A DNA stretch of 64,000 bases, taken from Syntrophobacterales bacterium. GTDB taxonomy: Bacteria > Desulfobacterota > Syntrophobacteria > Syntrophobacterales > Thermodesulforhabdaceae. The stretch is taken from assembly GCA_026417655.1 (NCBI GenBank), contig JAOACS010000011.1, positions 39,874 to 103,873 on the forward strand, written 5' to 3'. Position numbers and translations under genes: made by a program. Positions 48,386 to 57,852 of this stretch are shown here, piece by piece. The notes under the pieces were generated by a model. It was not told where the DNA came from and ran no database searches. It saw nothing but the letters and a program-made list of their open reading frames with translations. The stretch's first letter is position 1; each line of letters starts with the position of its first letter.

Positions 48386-50413
48386 ATGAAAAGGAAGGTT
48401 GGTCTAACGTTCTATGCTATGCTATGTATAGTTGGATGGGTCATAGCTATCTCAGCCCATGCCAAGGAGAAGGAATCGGAAGAGGCATCCTTTGAGACAA
48501 TTGTCGTAACGGCGAGCCGAATCCCAGAAAAGATGGGAGAAAGTCCTGCCCGTATTGAGATTATAACCAGAGAAGATATTGAAAAGTCTGGCGCCCGTGA
48601 TCTTTCGGAACTTCTAATAGATAAACTTCCTTCCCACTTTCACCGATATCCAGGCGCTCTCACCTCAGTAGACATTAGGGGCTTCAGGACTGACACCCAT
48701 GGGACAGACATTAAAGGACGAGTTCTCATCTTGATAGACGGGCACAGGGCTGGTACTGGAAACATCACAACAATACCTTTAGAAAACGTTGAGAGAGTTG
48801 AAATAGTTCGAGGTCCTGCTTCGGTCCTTTACGGATCTGCTGCCATGGGGGGAGTAATCAACATAATAACTCGCTACGGGGCTGGGAAACCGAAGGTAGA
48901 GCTTGGGGGTGAATATGGTGGTTGGAATCAGTTTCGCACTTGGGGTTCGGTTTCCTCTGGAGTGTGGCAAGACAAAATAGGGATTTCTGTATCCGGTAGA
49001 ACCTATCAACAACTCGACGACTATAAAGCCGGCTCAGGAGATAGACTGGAAAATACCCAATACCATGACGAAGCCTATAGCATAAGTCTCCGTGCTACCC
49101 CCTTTGAAAACCACACCCTTTATCTCCTAGCTCAATACTTTCGAGCTTGGGATGTTGGAACCCCAGGCGCCATCTACTCACCAGATTATAACGATTATAA
49201 AAACATTCTTCACCGCTATCTTTCCCTGGCTTATGAGGGTTCAATCTATAACGTAAGGTATCGCGTAAGCGCTTATACGGTTATGAATAGGGATAAATGG
49301 CTAGATCCAGACATGGCCTGGGAATATTTCTCAACAGCAACACAGGCAGAAACTAGTGGAACAAGGGCTCAGGCCTCCATCCCTACCTTCTCCTTTGGAA
49401 CTTTGACTATAGGAACCGATTGGGATCATATAGGTGTTATTTCCTGGAGGGAGCCCCCATCGGCACCCTTTTCACCAAGAAGCCGTTATGACAACTATGG
49501 CCTCTTTGGTGAAGAGAAGATAAAGTGGGACAGATTGGCTCTGACGCTAGGTGTTAGGCACGATATATTCGATGAATCTATTAAAAGAACCTTTGGACTT
49601 AACGTAACCCCAGATAGTGAGAGCTTTTCCCACACAAGCTGGAGATCGGGAGCTACCTACGAGATCTTGGAGGGAACCTTCGTCAGAGCCTCGATTGGAA
49701 CGGGGTTCCGTGCTCCATCGGCAGATGAGCTTGCCGGAAGATATCAGACAATATGGACAAAACTTGTGGGAAATCCAGATCTAAAGCCGGAAAAGAGCAC
49801 TACCTATGAATTTGGCATAGATCTCAGAAGACATAAGATCTCGGCAGGTTTCGATTTCTTTTGCTCTGACTATACCGACAGAATCAGCAGTGGCTTCAGA
49901 ACCTGTATAGATAACGACTGCTCTTGGAATACATATAAAAATGTTGAAGGGGCAAAACTTGCCGCCTTAGAGGCCTACGGATCCTATAGTATCGCTTTAT
50001 CTAGATCATTTTCCATCGAACCATTTATAAACGGTATCTATTACGTGAAGCGAAAGGTAGAAGATGATTCCTATGTTAACATTCTTGGTTCCGATATGGT
50101 GCCCTACGTTTCCAGAGAAAATCTAATTCTTGGGTTTACAATAGCTTATCTTGATAAAGCCGAAGTCACATTTCAGGCAAACTACCATGGAAGACAGTAC
50201 GTGCAAGACTGGAACTACTTTTCCCCAACGTATGGAAAAGCCATAGAAAAGGGTGGTTTTACACTCTATTCGCTAAGATTTTCATGCCATCCTTTGCCAA
50301 ATCTTACCCCCTACCTGAGAATAGACAACATAACCAACAAAGAATACTCCTTCGTGGATGGATACCCAATGCCTGGAGTAAAGGTAATTGGAGGCCTTAG
50401 ATATAATTTTTAA
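48386..50413 (+). CDS. btuB: TonB-dependent outer-membrane receptor, BtuB type
   Basis: 675 residues. Signal peptide (GLTFYAMLCIVGWVIAISAHA), TonB box ETIVVTA, a plug domain with VDIRGFRTDTHG, VLILIDGHRAG and VEIVRGPASVLYGSAAMGGVINIITR, then a beta barrel ending in the aromatic LRYNF. The B12 riboswitch in the leader makes cobalamin or a precursor the probable ligand. RBS is AGGGAGGTG. The rest of the uptake system (BtuCDF) is not in the window. Confidence 0.93.
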   Translation: MKRKVGLTFYAMLCIVGWVIAISAHAKEKESEEASFETIVVTASRIPEKMGESPARIEIITREDIEKSGARDLSELLIDKLPSHFHRYPGALTSVDIRGFRTDTHGTDIKGRVLILIDGHRAGTGNITTIPLENVERVEIVRGPASVLYGSAAMGGVINIITRYGAGKPKVELGGEYGGWNQFRTWGSVSSGVWQDKIGISVSGRTYQQLDDYKAGSGDRLENTQYHDEAYSISLRATPFENHTLYLLAQYFRAWDVGTPGAIYSPDYNDYKNILHRYLSLAYEGSIYNVRYRVSAYTVMNRDKWLDPDMAWEYFSTATQAETSGTRAQASIPTFSFGTLTIGTDWDHIGVISWREPPSAPFSPRSRYDNYGLFGEEKIKWDRLALTLGVRHDIFDESIKRTFGLNVTPDSESFSHTSWRSGATYEILEGTFVRASIGTGFRAPSADELAGRYQTIWTKLVGNPDLKPEKSTTYEFGIDLRRHKISAGFDFFCSDYTDRISSGFRTCIDNDCSWNTYKNVEGAKLAALEAYGSYSIALSRSFSIEPFINGIYYVKRKVEDDSYVNILGSDMVPYVSRENLILGFTIAYLDKAEVTFQANYHGRQYVQDWNYFSPTYGKAIEKGGFTLYSLRFSCHPLPNLTPYLRIDNITNKEYSFVDGYPMPGVKVIGGLRYNF

Positions 50414-50422
50414 TATTCCCAT

Positions 50423-50446
50423 AGGCAACCTCTCCAGAGGTTGCCT
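50423..50446 (+). terminator. Hairpin after btuB
   Basis: AGGCAACCTCT and AGAGGTTGCCT form a perfect 11-bp inverted repeat with CC between, ten bases beyond the btuB stop. Only a short U-rich stretch follows. Confidence 0.65.
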
Positions 50447-50597
50447 CTTATCAAAGACAAAACTTTTCTGAATTCTCTATTGACATAAAAATCCAGAAAA
50501 AACTTATTATGAATATCGAAAAAGGATGCTTTGCCGATCTGCGGTAAAACGTTTGGCACGGTATTGCCGTTATCGCTATTAAAACCGAGGAATCACT

Positions 50598-52172
50598 ATG
50601 ATGATCGCTCTTCTTCTTATTGCCTTTTTTACCTCTTGGGGGCTTGTCTTTATTACCACTCCACTACTTGTAAAGATCGCCACAAAGATAAAACTTCTCG
50701 ACATCCCTTCCGACCGTAAGGTCCACGAAATACCAACCCCCCGAATTGGTGGCCTCGCCCTATTCCTGGCCTTTTTTATTCCCTTTGTGATCTTTTACTT
50801 TTCCATGATGCTTTCTCTGAGGCTACCCTTTACGTATTTATTTTATAGACCAGACTGGCTTGGGGTATTTGTCGGTGCGATCCTAATTTTTTTAACAGGT
50901 TTTTTGGACGACCTCTCAGGGGTTCCTCCAAGGTTAAAACTAGTTTCCCAATTTATAAGTGCTCTAGCTGTGGTGTTAGGTGGCCTTGGTATTGAAAAGG
51001 TCCTAATTCCTCCCTGGGGGGTTATCTCTTTTCATCCTCTAGTTTCTGCCCTGGTTACGGTGATATGGTGCCTCCTTATTATAAATGGCTTTAACTTTAT
51101 AGACGGTCTTGATGGATTAGCAGCAGGTATAGCCTTCATTTGTGGACTATTTCTTCTCATTATAGCCTTTATTACAAATCACTACTATATGACCCTTCCA
51201 GTAGTTATGCTCGCCGGGGCTACCATTGGATTCTTGCACTATAATTTCAACCCAGCAAAAATATTCATGGGGGACTCTGGAAGTTACTTTTTGGGCTATG
51301 CCTTAGCGACCTCTGCCCTAAGGATCTCTCGCGATGATTCCCAGGGGATAAACCTTATCATCCCAGCCCTTCTCATTCTAGCTCTTCCCATGATCGATGT
51401 TATTGTAGCAACCCTTAGGCGTATTTTGAGGAGGGAGCATATATTCAAACCTGACTGCTACCACATCCATCATTGTATCTTAAATAGGGGCTTTAGCCAT
51501 AGACAAAGTGTCCTTATTCTCTACGGTGTAAACTGTTCCATGGGATTACTAGCTGTTTCCTACTTTCATCTCTCCCCATCCACGTTTTGGCTGTTATTTT
51601 CCGCTTTAATAGCTCTTCTTACTGCCCTGGCCTCCTCACTTGGCTACTTCGACTGGCTATTTGATTCAAGTCTCATTTTATCTATAAAGGAAAAACTAAA
51701 ATTTATTAGGTTCCGCACAGCCTTCTCAAAGGATCTTTGGATGCTTGAAAAGGCCTCAACTATTGAAGACATGAGAAAAAGACTCGTTTCAGCCCTAGCT
51801 CACCTTAACCTAGACTACGCAAAACTTACAATCTTTTACCCACCCCTAAATGACAAGGCTTCAGAAGAGTTCGCTATTTCTAAACCCTTACCCTCTTCTC
51901 CCTTCCAGTTAAATATACCTATAACTGAGGGAAAGAAGGTTCTCGGCTACCTTTTTGTGGAAAAAAACATCCCAGAAACATCTCTTTCCCATAAGTTGTT
52001 ATTCACCTTACTGAATCGAACCACCAAGTCGCTCCTTACCTATATACTTAGAAACCCCATTGATGGGAATAGATACTCGAAAACCGGTGAAAATACTTGG
52101 ACCTCAAATATTCCAAAAAGACAAACCTACATACTTATTGCCAAGGGCCCCTATTCTGAAAGGCTTCATTAG
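50598..52172 (+). CDS. WecA/TagO-type polyprenyl-phosphate GlcNAc-1-phosphate transferase with extra C-terminal domain
   Basis: 524 residues; usual members have 320-370. Residues 1-350 are a multi-spanning PNPT transferase: FLDDLSGVPPRLK (metal-binding Asp pair), NGFNFIDGLDGLAAG, NPAKIFMGDSGSYFLG and HIHHCILNRGFSHRQ. Residues about 370-524 form a soluble extra domain (LDYAKLTIFYPP, LGYLFVEKN, HKLLFTLLNRTTKSLLTYIL) that loosely recalls GAF-like sensor domains; that is a weak inference. The enzyme starts lipid-linked O-antigen or exopolysaccharide synthesis. Its 3' end overlaps waaA by 38 bases. Confidence 0.85.
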   Translation: MMIALLLIAFFTSWGLVFITTPLLVKIATKIKLLDIPSDRKVHEIPTPRIGGLALFLAFFIPFVIFYFSMMLSLRLPFTYLFYRPDWLGVFVGAILIFLTGFLDDLSGVPPRLKLVSQFISALAVVLGGLGIEKVLIPPWGVISFHPLVSALVTVIWCLLIINGFNFIDGLDGLAAGIAFICGLFLLIIAFITNHYYMTLPVVMLAGATIGFLHYNFNPAKIFMGDSGSYFLGYALATSALRISRDDSQGINLIIPALLILALPMIDVIVATLRRILRREHIFKPDCYHIHHCILNRGFSHRQSVLILYGVNCSMGLLAVSYFHLSPSTFWLLFSALIALLTALASSLGYFDWLFDSSLILSIKEKLKFIRFRTAFSKDLWMLEKASTIEDMRKRLVSALAHLNLDYAKLTIFYPPLNDKASEEFAISKPLPSSPFQLNIPITEGKKVLGYLFVEKNIPETSLSHKLLFTLLNRTTKSLLTYILRNPIDGNRYSKTGENTWTSNIPKRQTYILIAKGPYSERLH

Positions 52173-53445
52173 AGAACTCAAGTATTTTCGATATAACAGA
52201 AAGAGTCGGAGAATTTTCAAAGGGTAAAGTATAACCAAGGTTCGATGATGAGGTAAAACTGTGGATCACAAAGTCCTTAATATCTTCATGATTATGGACC
52301 TCAATACCACTGTTTAGATTTTTTAGGGACCTAGCAATATCTGAAAAATTGAATACGAAGGGTCCCCAACAGACTGGTATACGATATATTGCTGGCTCCA
52401 GTAAATTATGTCCTCCCATAGGAACAAGACTTCCACCCACAAAGGCTGCTTTGGCAATACCGTAAAAGTTCATAAGCTCTCCTACCGTATCGACTATATA
52501 CACCGTCTTGGGGGAGGTAATCTTATCACCCAGTGACCTTCTACATACGGTGAAACCGCCTTCACCAAAGGTCTTAACAAAATAACCAACATCTTCTGGA
52601 ACTCTTCGGGGTGCGAGAATAAGGACCGCCTTCGGAAATGCCTTAGTGATCTCTTGGTGAGCCTTAAGAATAGTCTCCTCCTCATGGCGATGGACGCTAC
52701 CTGCTATCCATATGGGGACTTCATCATCATTAATCCCTAGATTTTCCATAATCCTCTTTCGCTCTTCTACTGAAATAGCCTTTTCTCTCACAGCGTCCCA
52801 CTTTATGTTGCCCATAAAAAAGATCTTAGAAGGTGGAACAAACTCACCGTAAATTTTTTCCATTTCCTGTGAGGCTACAAAAACCGCATCAAAGAGGCTA
52901 AATAGATTCACCCCGAGCCTAGCAAGTTTTAGATAACGGGAATAGGAAAGAGGTGACATCCTAGCGTTAACCAAAAAGCACCTAGTCCCAATAGTTTTCA
53001 AGAATCTTAGAAGATTAGGCCATACATCGCCCTCGACAAGAATAAAAATAGATGGACGAAGAGATCTTACAAGGTCCTTCATTAGCCAAGGAGCGTCAAA
53101 GGGCATGACAAAAACCCTGTCTAGAAACGGGGCCCTAGATTTCAAAATCTTGTAACCCGAAGCTGTGGAAGAAGACATATAAAGTGGCAAAGAAAGGTGG
53201 ATTCTGGTTTTTACATCCGATAAGATCCTCGCAAGAGGAAGGGCTGAAATAACTTCTCCAGTTGAGAGGGCGTGAATCCATATACCACCTATCTTGGCGT
53301 AGGTTAAATCTTCCCTTCCAAGTTTGAGCCTCATTTTATAATGATGTATTTTAGACTCAGAAGGATATGATCTCCTTCCTTCAATCGATAAGGGCAAAAA
53401 GGGAAGCCATAGGAGGTTGTATAACGTGAGAAATAATCCCGTCAT
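52135..53445 (-). CDS. waaA: 3-deoxy-D-manno-octulosonic acid transferase
   Basis: 436 residues, GT30 family. An N-terminal membrane anchor (LFLTLYNLLWLPFLPL) precedes GGIWIHALSTGEVISALPLARIL, ILVEGDVWPNLLRF and the donor domain with FVGGSLVPMGGHNLLEPA. It adds Kdo to lipid A precursor at the inner membrane. It pairs with kdsA, kdsC (5272-6689) and msbA (two bases upstream). Confidence 0.95.
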   Translation of the reverse strand: MTGLFLTLYNLLWLPFLPLSIEGRRSYPSESKIHHYKMRLKLGREDLTYAKIGGIWIHALSTGEVISALPLARILSDVKTRIHLSLPLYMSSSTASGYKILKSRAPFLDRVFVMPFDAPWLMKDLVRSLRPSIFILVEGDVWPNLLRFLKTIGTRCFLVNARMSPLSYSRYLKLARLGVNLFSLFDAVFVASQEMEKIYGEFVPPSKIFFMGNIKWDAVREKAISVEERKRIMENLGINDDEVPIWIAGSVHRHEEETILKAHQEITKAFPKAVLILAPRRVPEDVGYFVKTFGEGGFTVCRRSLGDKITSPKTVYIVDTVGELMNFYGIAKAAFVGGSLVPMGGHNLLEPAIYRIPVCWGPFVFNFSDIARSLKNLNSGIEVHNHEDIKDFVIHSFTSSSNLGYTLPFENSPTLSVISKILEFSNEAFQNRGPWQ

Positions 53446-53447
53446 GA

Positions 53448-55262
53448 TTAGTTCCCTTTAGCCACATGAAGTTCTAGGGCTTCCGCAGTCCTATTCAGTT
53501 TGAAGGCTTTACCATATTGCAACTCATAAAGTCTTCTATAGAGTCCCCCCGAGGAGATAAGTTCTTCGTGTCGTCCTTCTTCTACTATCTTTCCTCCTGA
53601 CATTACAAATATGCGGCTAGCTCTCTGCACGGTGGAGAGGCGATGAGCTATAATAAAGGTAGTTCGACCGGCCATTAAATTTTCCAAAGCTCTTTGGACC
53701 TCCTTCTCGGCCTCACTATCAAGAGATGATGTCGCCTCATCCATTATAAGGATAGGTGCATTTTTGAGAATAGCTCTGGCTATACAAATACGCTGTTGTT
53801 CTCCCCCAGAGAGTTTTATTCCCTGTTCGCCAACAATTGTATCCAATCCGTCTGGAAGTTGCATTATGAAATCGTAGGCATAGGCGAGTCGTGCAGCCTC
53901 TATTATCTCGTATTCCTGGGCTCCCTCTTTACCGTAGGCGATGTTATTTCGCACAGTGTCATTGAAGAGAAAGTTCTGTTGGGTTACTATAGCTACGTTT
54001 CGCCTCAAGGAGTGGTAAGTAAATCTTCTTATGTCCTGACCATCTATTAAGATCACTCCCTCCAATGGGTCATAGAATCGAGCGATGAGGTTCACCAACG
54101 TAGTTTTTCCACTTCCGCTTGGTCCTACAAGGGCTATGACCTCTCCAGGTTCTACGCTGAAGCTAACATTAGAAAGGGCTCGAGTTGTTCCATCATAGGA
54201 AAAACTGACGTTACGGAATTCAACTCCTCCTCTTATTGAAGGCAATTCAAGATAGGTTGGGGCAATCTCAGCCCTCTGGGACTCCTGACCGAGTATGGAA
54301 TATACTCGCTCAAGGGAAGCTAATCCCCGCTGAAGATAGGTATTTATCCTGCTTAAGCTTTTTACAGGACGGTATATTAGGATAATGGCTCCAATAAAAG
54401 AAAAGAAGGTTCCAGGAGTTGCCTTCCCCGTAATAACCTGATAGCCTCCATAGCCTACTATTGCCGCAACGCCGATGGCTCCTATACATTCCATAAGGGG
54501 TGAAGCCATGGCATCTATAAAAGCAAGTTTCTTGGCGTAATGGAGAAATTCCCTATTTTGGTTAGAAAATTTCTTAATCTCATGATCCTCTCTACAAAAA
54601 GCCTTAACAATACGAACACCTCTAAAGGTTTCGTGAATTATGGAGGCCAGCTTTGCCATAGCCTGCTGGCTTTTATGGGCAAACTTTCTTAAAAGTTTTC
54701 CAAAAACAAAAAGAGGGCAAAAGGCTATAGGAAGAACCCCCATGGCGATTAAAGCTAATTGCCAATTTTGGTAAAATATTACCACCGTCAACCCTAAGAT
54801 GGTAAAAACATCTCGCACTAGTCCTGTTACGGCTCTCGATACAGCTTCCTGAATCTCCTGCACATCATTTGTTATTCGACTAAGGAGCTCTCCTCCTGAT
54901 TGATTGTCAAAAAAGGAAACCGGCATAAAGGTCAGATGGGAAAAAAGCTTTGCTCTTAAATCGGAGACAATAGAAAGCCCAGCGGCTTGAAGGAAATAAT
55001 CGCTTCCCCACTGAAAGAGCCCCTTTATGAAGAATACAAGAAGGATAAGAAAGGGAATTGAAAATAACCTTCGAAGGTCCTTATTAAAAAAGACGTCATC
55101 CATTACAGGCCTTATAATATAAGCCGTAAGGGCAGTAAAGGCTGAGAATCCAGCCATGCAAAAAACCGAGAGAATAATGAGTTTCTTGTAGGGTCTTAGT
55201 ATTTCAATAAATCGCTTGATAGCAATTTGATCTCCGAAACCTATATGACTAAGCACCTTCAT
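53448..55262 (-). CDS. msbA: Lipid A export ABC transporter MsbA
   Basis: About 604 residues: six membrane helices (residues about 20-310), then an ATPase with Walker A GPSGSGKTT, signature LSGGEQQRICIARAI, Walker B LIMDEATSSLD and IIAHRLST. It flips lipid A-core across the inner membrane. I chose the ATG at 55262, which forms an ATGA overlap with the trmB stop and has AGAAGGG upstream; 55289 is an alternative. Confidence 0.93.
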   Translation of the reverse strand: MKVLSHIGFGDQIAIKRFIEILRPYKKLIILSVFCMAGFSAFTALTAYIIRPVMDDVFFNKDLRRLFSIPFLILLVFFIKGLFQWGSDYFLQAAGLSIVSDLRAKLFSHLTFMPVSFFDNQSGGELLSRITNDVQEIQEAVSRAVTGLVRDVFTILGLTVVIFYQNWQLALIAMGVLPIAFCPLFVFGKLLRKFAHKSQQAMAKLASIIHETFRGVRIVKAFCREDHEIKKFSNQNREFLHYAKKLAFIDAMASPLMECIGAIGVAAIVGYGGYQVITGKATPGTFFSFIGAIILIYRPVKSLSRINTYLQRGLASLERVYSILGQESQRAEIAPTYLELPSIRGGVEFRNVSFSYDGTTRALSNVSFSVEPGEVIALVGPSGSGKTTLVNLIARFYDPLEGVILIDGQDIRRFTYHSLRRNVAIVTQQNFLFNDTVRNNIAYGKEGAQEYEIIEAARLAYAYDFIMQLPDGLDTIVGEQGIKLSGGEQQRICIARAILKNAPILIMDEATSSLDSEAEKEVQRALENLMAGRTTFIIAHRLSTVQRASRIFVMSGGKIVEEGRHEELISSGGLYRRLYELQYGKAFKLNRTAEALELHVAKGN

Positions 55263-56185
55263 TCCAAGGACCCTTCTACCGATTCCCAAACAAGATCAAG
55301 GGCTTTCTGAGTCCCAACTGTAGGAATCCACCCACATCCTTCATAGGGTCTTATAATCCAGTCCTCTCCCGTATATCTTATTTCTATCCAAAAATCTTGT
55401 AGAAATTCATCCTCTATAACCACTGCCCTTAAAACTGCTCGTTTTCTCGCAGGATCATAGAGAAAATCCTTAAACTCCACAACCACGTCTTCCCTCATTG
55501 ATTTTGGAGAGAAAAGATCAGGAGAGAAATCCTTTATCCTGTAAGTTCTCAACCCAAGTTCCTCCGGTTCACCCAATAAATGATGAATCTCTTTTGTAAG
55601 GGTTAGCTTGTAGAATCTATTCTTCCCGGCTTTCTTCCATTTATTTTCATATTTCGTAAAAAATCCGGGACCTATTGTTTCCCACGATACTAGAAAACCA
55701 GCATTAGGGGCCTGATCCAGAATCCACTTAAAATAGGATTCATCATCGGTGACGATCCAGACCACACCATCCATTACGAGACGACTATTCAATCTCAACA
55801 AAAACCTTCTGGAAAACAGCCTATAACGTTCATGGTGTCTTTTCGGCCATGGACAAGGGAAAAGGGCATAAACTTCCTGGATCGATTCTGGAGCAAAAAG
55901 ACGTCCAAAAACCCAGCGAGCATCAGCCTTAAGTATCTTCACATTCGATATCTGCTGTATCTTGATAGCTCTGAGGGTTCTCCAGACAGATTGCCATTCC
56001 CTGTCTATTCCTACAAAGTTTAATTCAGGGTGTTCCTTAGCTCTCTTTATAAGATACTCACCATTTCCAAAACCTACTTCGACTACAAGAGGGGCTTTAT
56101 AGTTAAAAAGGCTTTGCCAATTGATAGGATGCTTTTCTACTCGCCAGTTTACAAGAGGTTCCAGGGAGAGGTATCGAGCTTTCAT
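55259..56185 (-). CDS. trmB: tRNA (guanine-N7)-methyltransferase with C-terminal extension
   Basis: 308 residues; mesophilic TrmB has about 210-240. The SAM motif is VEVGFGNGEYLIKRAKEHPELNFVGIDRE, and the tRNA-site region is FPCPWPKRHHERYRL and VTDDESYFKWI. It methylates G46 of tRNA. Residues about 205-308 form an extra domain, as in thermophilic TrmB such as that of Aquifex, suggesting a heat-loving host. It lies beside tRNA-Cys, which is coincidental or functional. Confidence 0.9.
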   Translation of the reverse strand: MKARYLSLEPLVNWRVEKHPINWQSLFNYKAPLVVEVGFGNGEYLIKRAKEHPELNFVGIDREWQSVWRTLRAIKIQQISNVKILKADARWVFGRLFAPESIQEVYALFPCPWPKRHHERYRLFSRRFLLRLNSRLVMDGVVWIVTDDESYFKWILDQAPNAGFLVSWETIGPGFFTKYENKWKKAGKNRFYKLTLTKEIHHLLGEPEELGLRTYRIKDFSPDLFSPKSMREDVVVEFKDFLYDPARKRAVLRAVVIEDEFLQDFWIEIRYTGEDWIIRPYEGCGWIPTVGTQKALDLVWESVEGSLE

Positions 56186-56204
56186 GAATTACCATGAACC
56201 TTCA

Positions 56205-56246
56205 GAAAATAAAATCCACCCTACATTGATCTTCCAGAGGGTGGAT
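56205..56246 (-). terminator. Rho-independent terminator after tRNA-Cys
   Basis: On the minus strand ATCCACCCT pairs with AGGGTGGAT (9 bp, 15-base loop), followed by TTTTATTTT. It lies 16 bases beyond the tRNA 3' end and just before trmB. Confidence 0.8.
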
Positions 56247-56261
56247 AAGGAAATTTTACAT

Positions 56262-56336
56262 TGGAGGCGGCAGGCGGATTCGAACCGCCGAATAATGGTT
56301 TTGCAGACCACTCCCTTGCCACTTGGGTATGCCGCC
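56262..56336 (-). tRNA. tRNA-Cys (GCA)
   Basis: A 75-base cloverleaf read on the minus strand. Acceptor GGCGGCA pairs with TGCCGCC, the anticodon loop is CTGCAAA (anticodon GCA) on stem TGGT/ACCA, the T arm is GGCGG-TTCGAAT-CCGCC, and a TCCA end is encoded in the DNA. Confidence 0.97.
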
Positions 56337-56430
56337 TTTCAGTTTCTTCTTACCTAACCCATTGCCATATGTCAAGTTGTATTTACCTTTATCGTTCTTG
56401 GTTCAAATGAAGGTTTCTAGGTTGTAGTCC

Positions 56431-57852
56431 CTAATCGTGAAAATCACCTTTTTTTTCTAGCTTATAGCGAAGGACCCGCTCAGAAATACCTAAGAGCTCT
56501 GCGGCCTTAGTCTTTACTCCTCCACTCTTTTCAAGGGCATCCGCAATACGACGCTCTTCGAGCATTTGTAAAGCTTTCCCTAGAGGTAATTTCCAAAGGG
56601 GACATTCGTCCTCTTCTGAACTTTCTAGTGGACAGGGGGTTTTCCTCAGGAGAGCCATTGTCTCCTCTATTCTTAACTCTTCAGATGTAAGGATTTCTCG
56701 ATCTGCCAAAATGACAGCCCGCTCTATAATATGCTCTAACTCTCTTACATTTCCGGGAAACCTATACCTAATAAGCCTCTCTATTCCATCACGGCTTATA
56801 CCCTTTATGGTCTTTCTCATCTTCTTCGCATACCTTTTGATGAAATATTCGGCGAGAGGAAGAATATCCTCTCGACGCTCCCTAAGGGGTGGAAGTCTTA
56901 TAGGGAAGGTATTAAGTCGCCATAAAAGGTCTTCCCTAAACCTACCCTCCTGAACCATTTTTTCAAGATTTTGGTTAGTGGCAGCAATTATACGGACGTC
57001 AACCTTGGTTTCCCTCTGGGATCCTAATCTCATGAATGTACCACTCTGTAGCACCCGAAGGAGTTTCGACTGAAGATAAAGGGGCATATCACCTATTTCA
57101 TCAAGAAACAATGTCCCCCCATGAGCCATCTCAAAGACACCAAGCTTTAATCTATCCGCCCCCGTAAAAGCGCCCTTCTCATGTCCAAAGAGTTCACTCT
57201 CTAATAGACCTTCTGGAATAGCCGCACAGTTTATCTTCAAAAATACTTTATTTCTCCTTGAGCTTAATTTATGAATAAGATCTGCAATAAGTTCCTTACC
57301 AGTTCCCGATTCTCCACTAATAAGAACAGTCGTATCAGTGTCTGAGACCTTATTAACAAGCCTCAAGACTTCCTTCATAGCAGGGCTTTCTGCAATAATA
57401 CCGGATAGATCCTGGAGTGTATATTGCTTAAGAGTGTTCTTTAGAGCCTCTACTTCCCGTTCCAATTTGCCTTCTCTTATACCCTTTTCGATAATAACAA
57501 GTAGCTCTTCCAGATTTACCGGCTTGGTGCAATACTGATAAGCTCCTGCCTTCATGGCTTCCACTGCCCGATCTATTGTTCCAAAGGCGGTGATAAGAAT
57601 AAACTGAGTAAAGGGACAGAGCGGTCTTACTTCGGCAAGAAAACTTATCCCATCCTTTCCAGGTAGGTGCCAGTCTAATAAGACTATATCGTAGTTATTT
57701 CTAATTAAAGCCCTTTCGGCGTCTTCAGCTTTTGAGACATGGTTTACATAATAGCCATGGTATGTAAGATACTTTTCAAGAATCTTTGCCTGATTTATAT
57801 CATCTTCAACAATCAAAATGTGGGCGAGCTTCTTAGATCTTTCGGGAGGCAT
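56431..57852 (-). CDS. Sigma-54-dependent response regulator (NtrC family)
   Basis: 473 residues. Receiver domain with phosphoacceptor D60 (IVLLDWHLPGKDG), AAA+ domain with Walker A GESGTGKE, the sigma-54-contacting GAFTGAD loop and FLDEIGDMP, then a Fis-type helix-turn-helix (KTKAAELLGISERVLRYKLEKKG). It activates -24/-12 promoters bound by RpoN (1755-3194). It overlaps the kinase gene by 20 bases; targets unknown. Confidence 0.95.
   Translation of the reverse strand: MPPERSKKLAHILIVEDDINQAKILEKYLTYHGYYVNHVSKAEDAERALIRNNYDIVLLDWHLPGKDGISFLAEVRPLCPFTQFILITAFGTIDRAVEAMKAGAYQYCTKPVNLEELLVIIEKGIREGKLEREVEALKNTLKQYTLQDLSGIIAESPAMKEVLRLVNKVSDTDTTVLISGESGTGKELIADLIHKLSSRRNKVFLKINCAAIPEGLLESELFGHEKGAFTGADRLKLGVFEMAHGGTLFLDEIGDMPLYLQSKLLRVLQSGTFMRLGSQRETKVDVRIIAATNQNLEKMVQEGRFREDLLWRLNTFPIRLPPLRERREDILPLAEYFIKRYAKKMRKTIKGISRDGIERLIRYRFPGNVRELEHIIERAVILADREILTSEELRIEETMALLRKTPCPLESSEEDECPLWKLPLGKALQMLEERRIADALEKSGGVKTKAAELLGISERVLRYKLEKKGDFHD

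Noticed and set aside
50552..50567. Sigma-54-like promoter TTGGCACGGTATTGCC before the WecA-like gene
   Set aside because: Both boxes look good, but the GG-to-GC spacing is one base shorter than the strict -24/-12 rule.
50510..50597. Possible small riboswitch (c-di-GMP-like GCTTTGCC piece) in the WecA leader
   Set aside because: The conserved core and tetraloop receptor of GEMM RNAs are not present.
55990..56430. Possible integration site at tRNA-Cys
   Set aside because: No integrase, no direct repeat of the tRNA 3' end, and the flanking genes are core.
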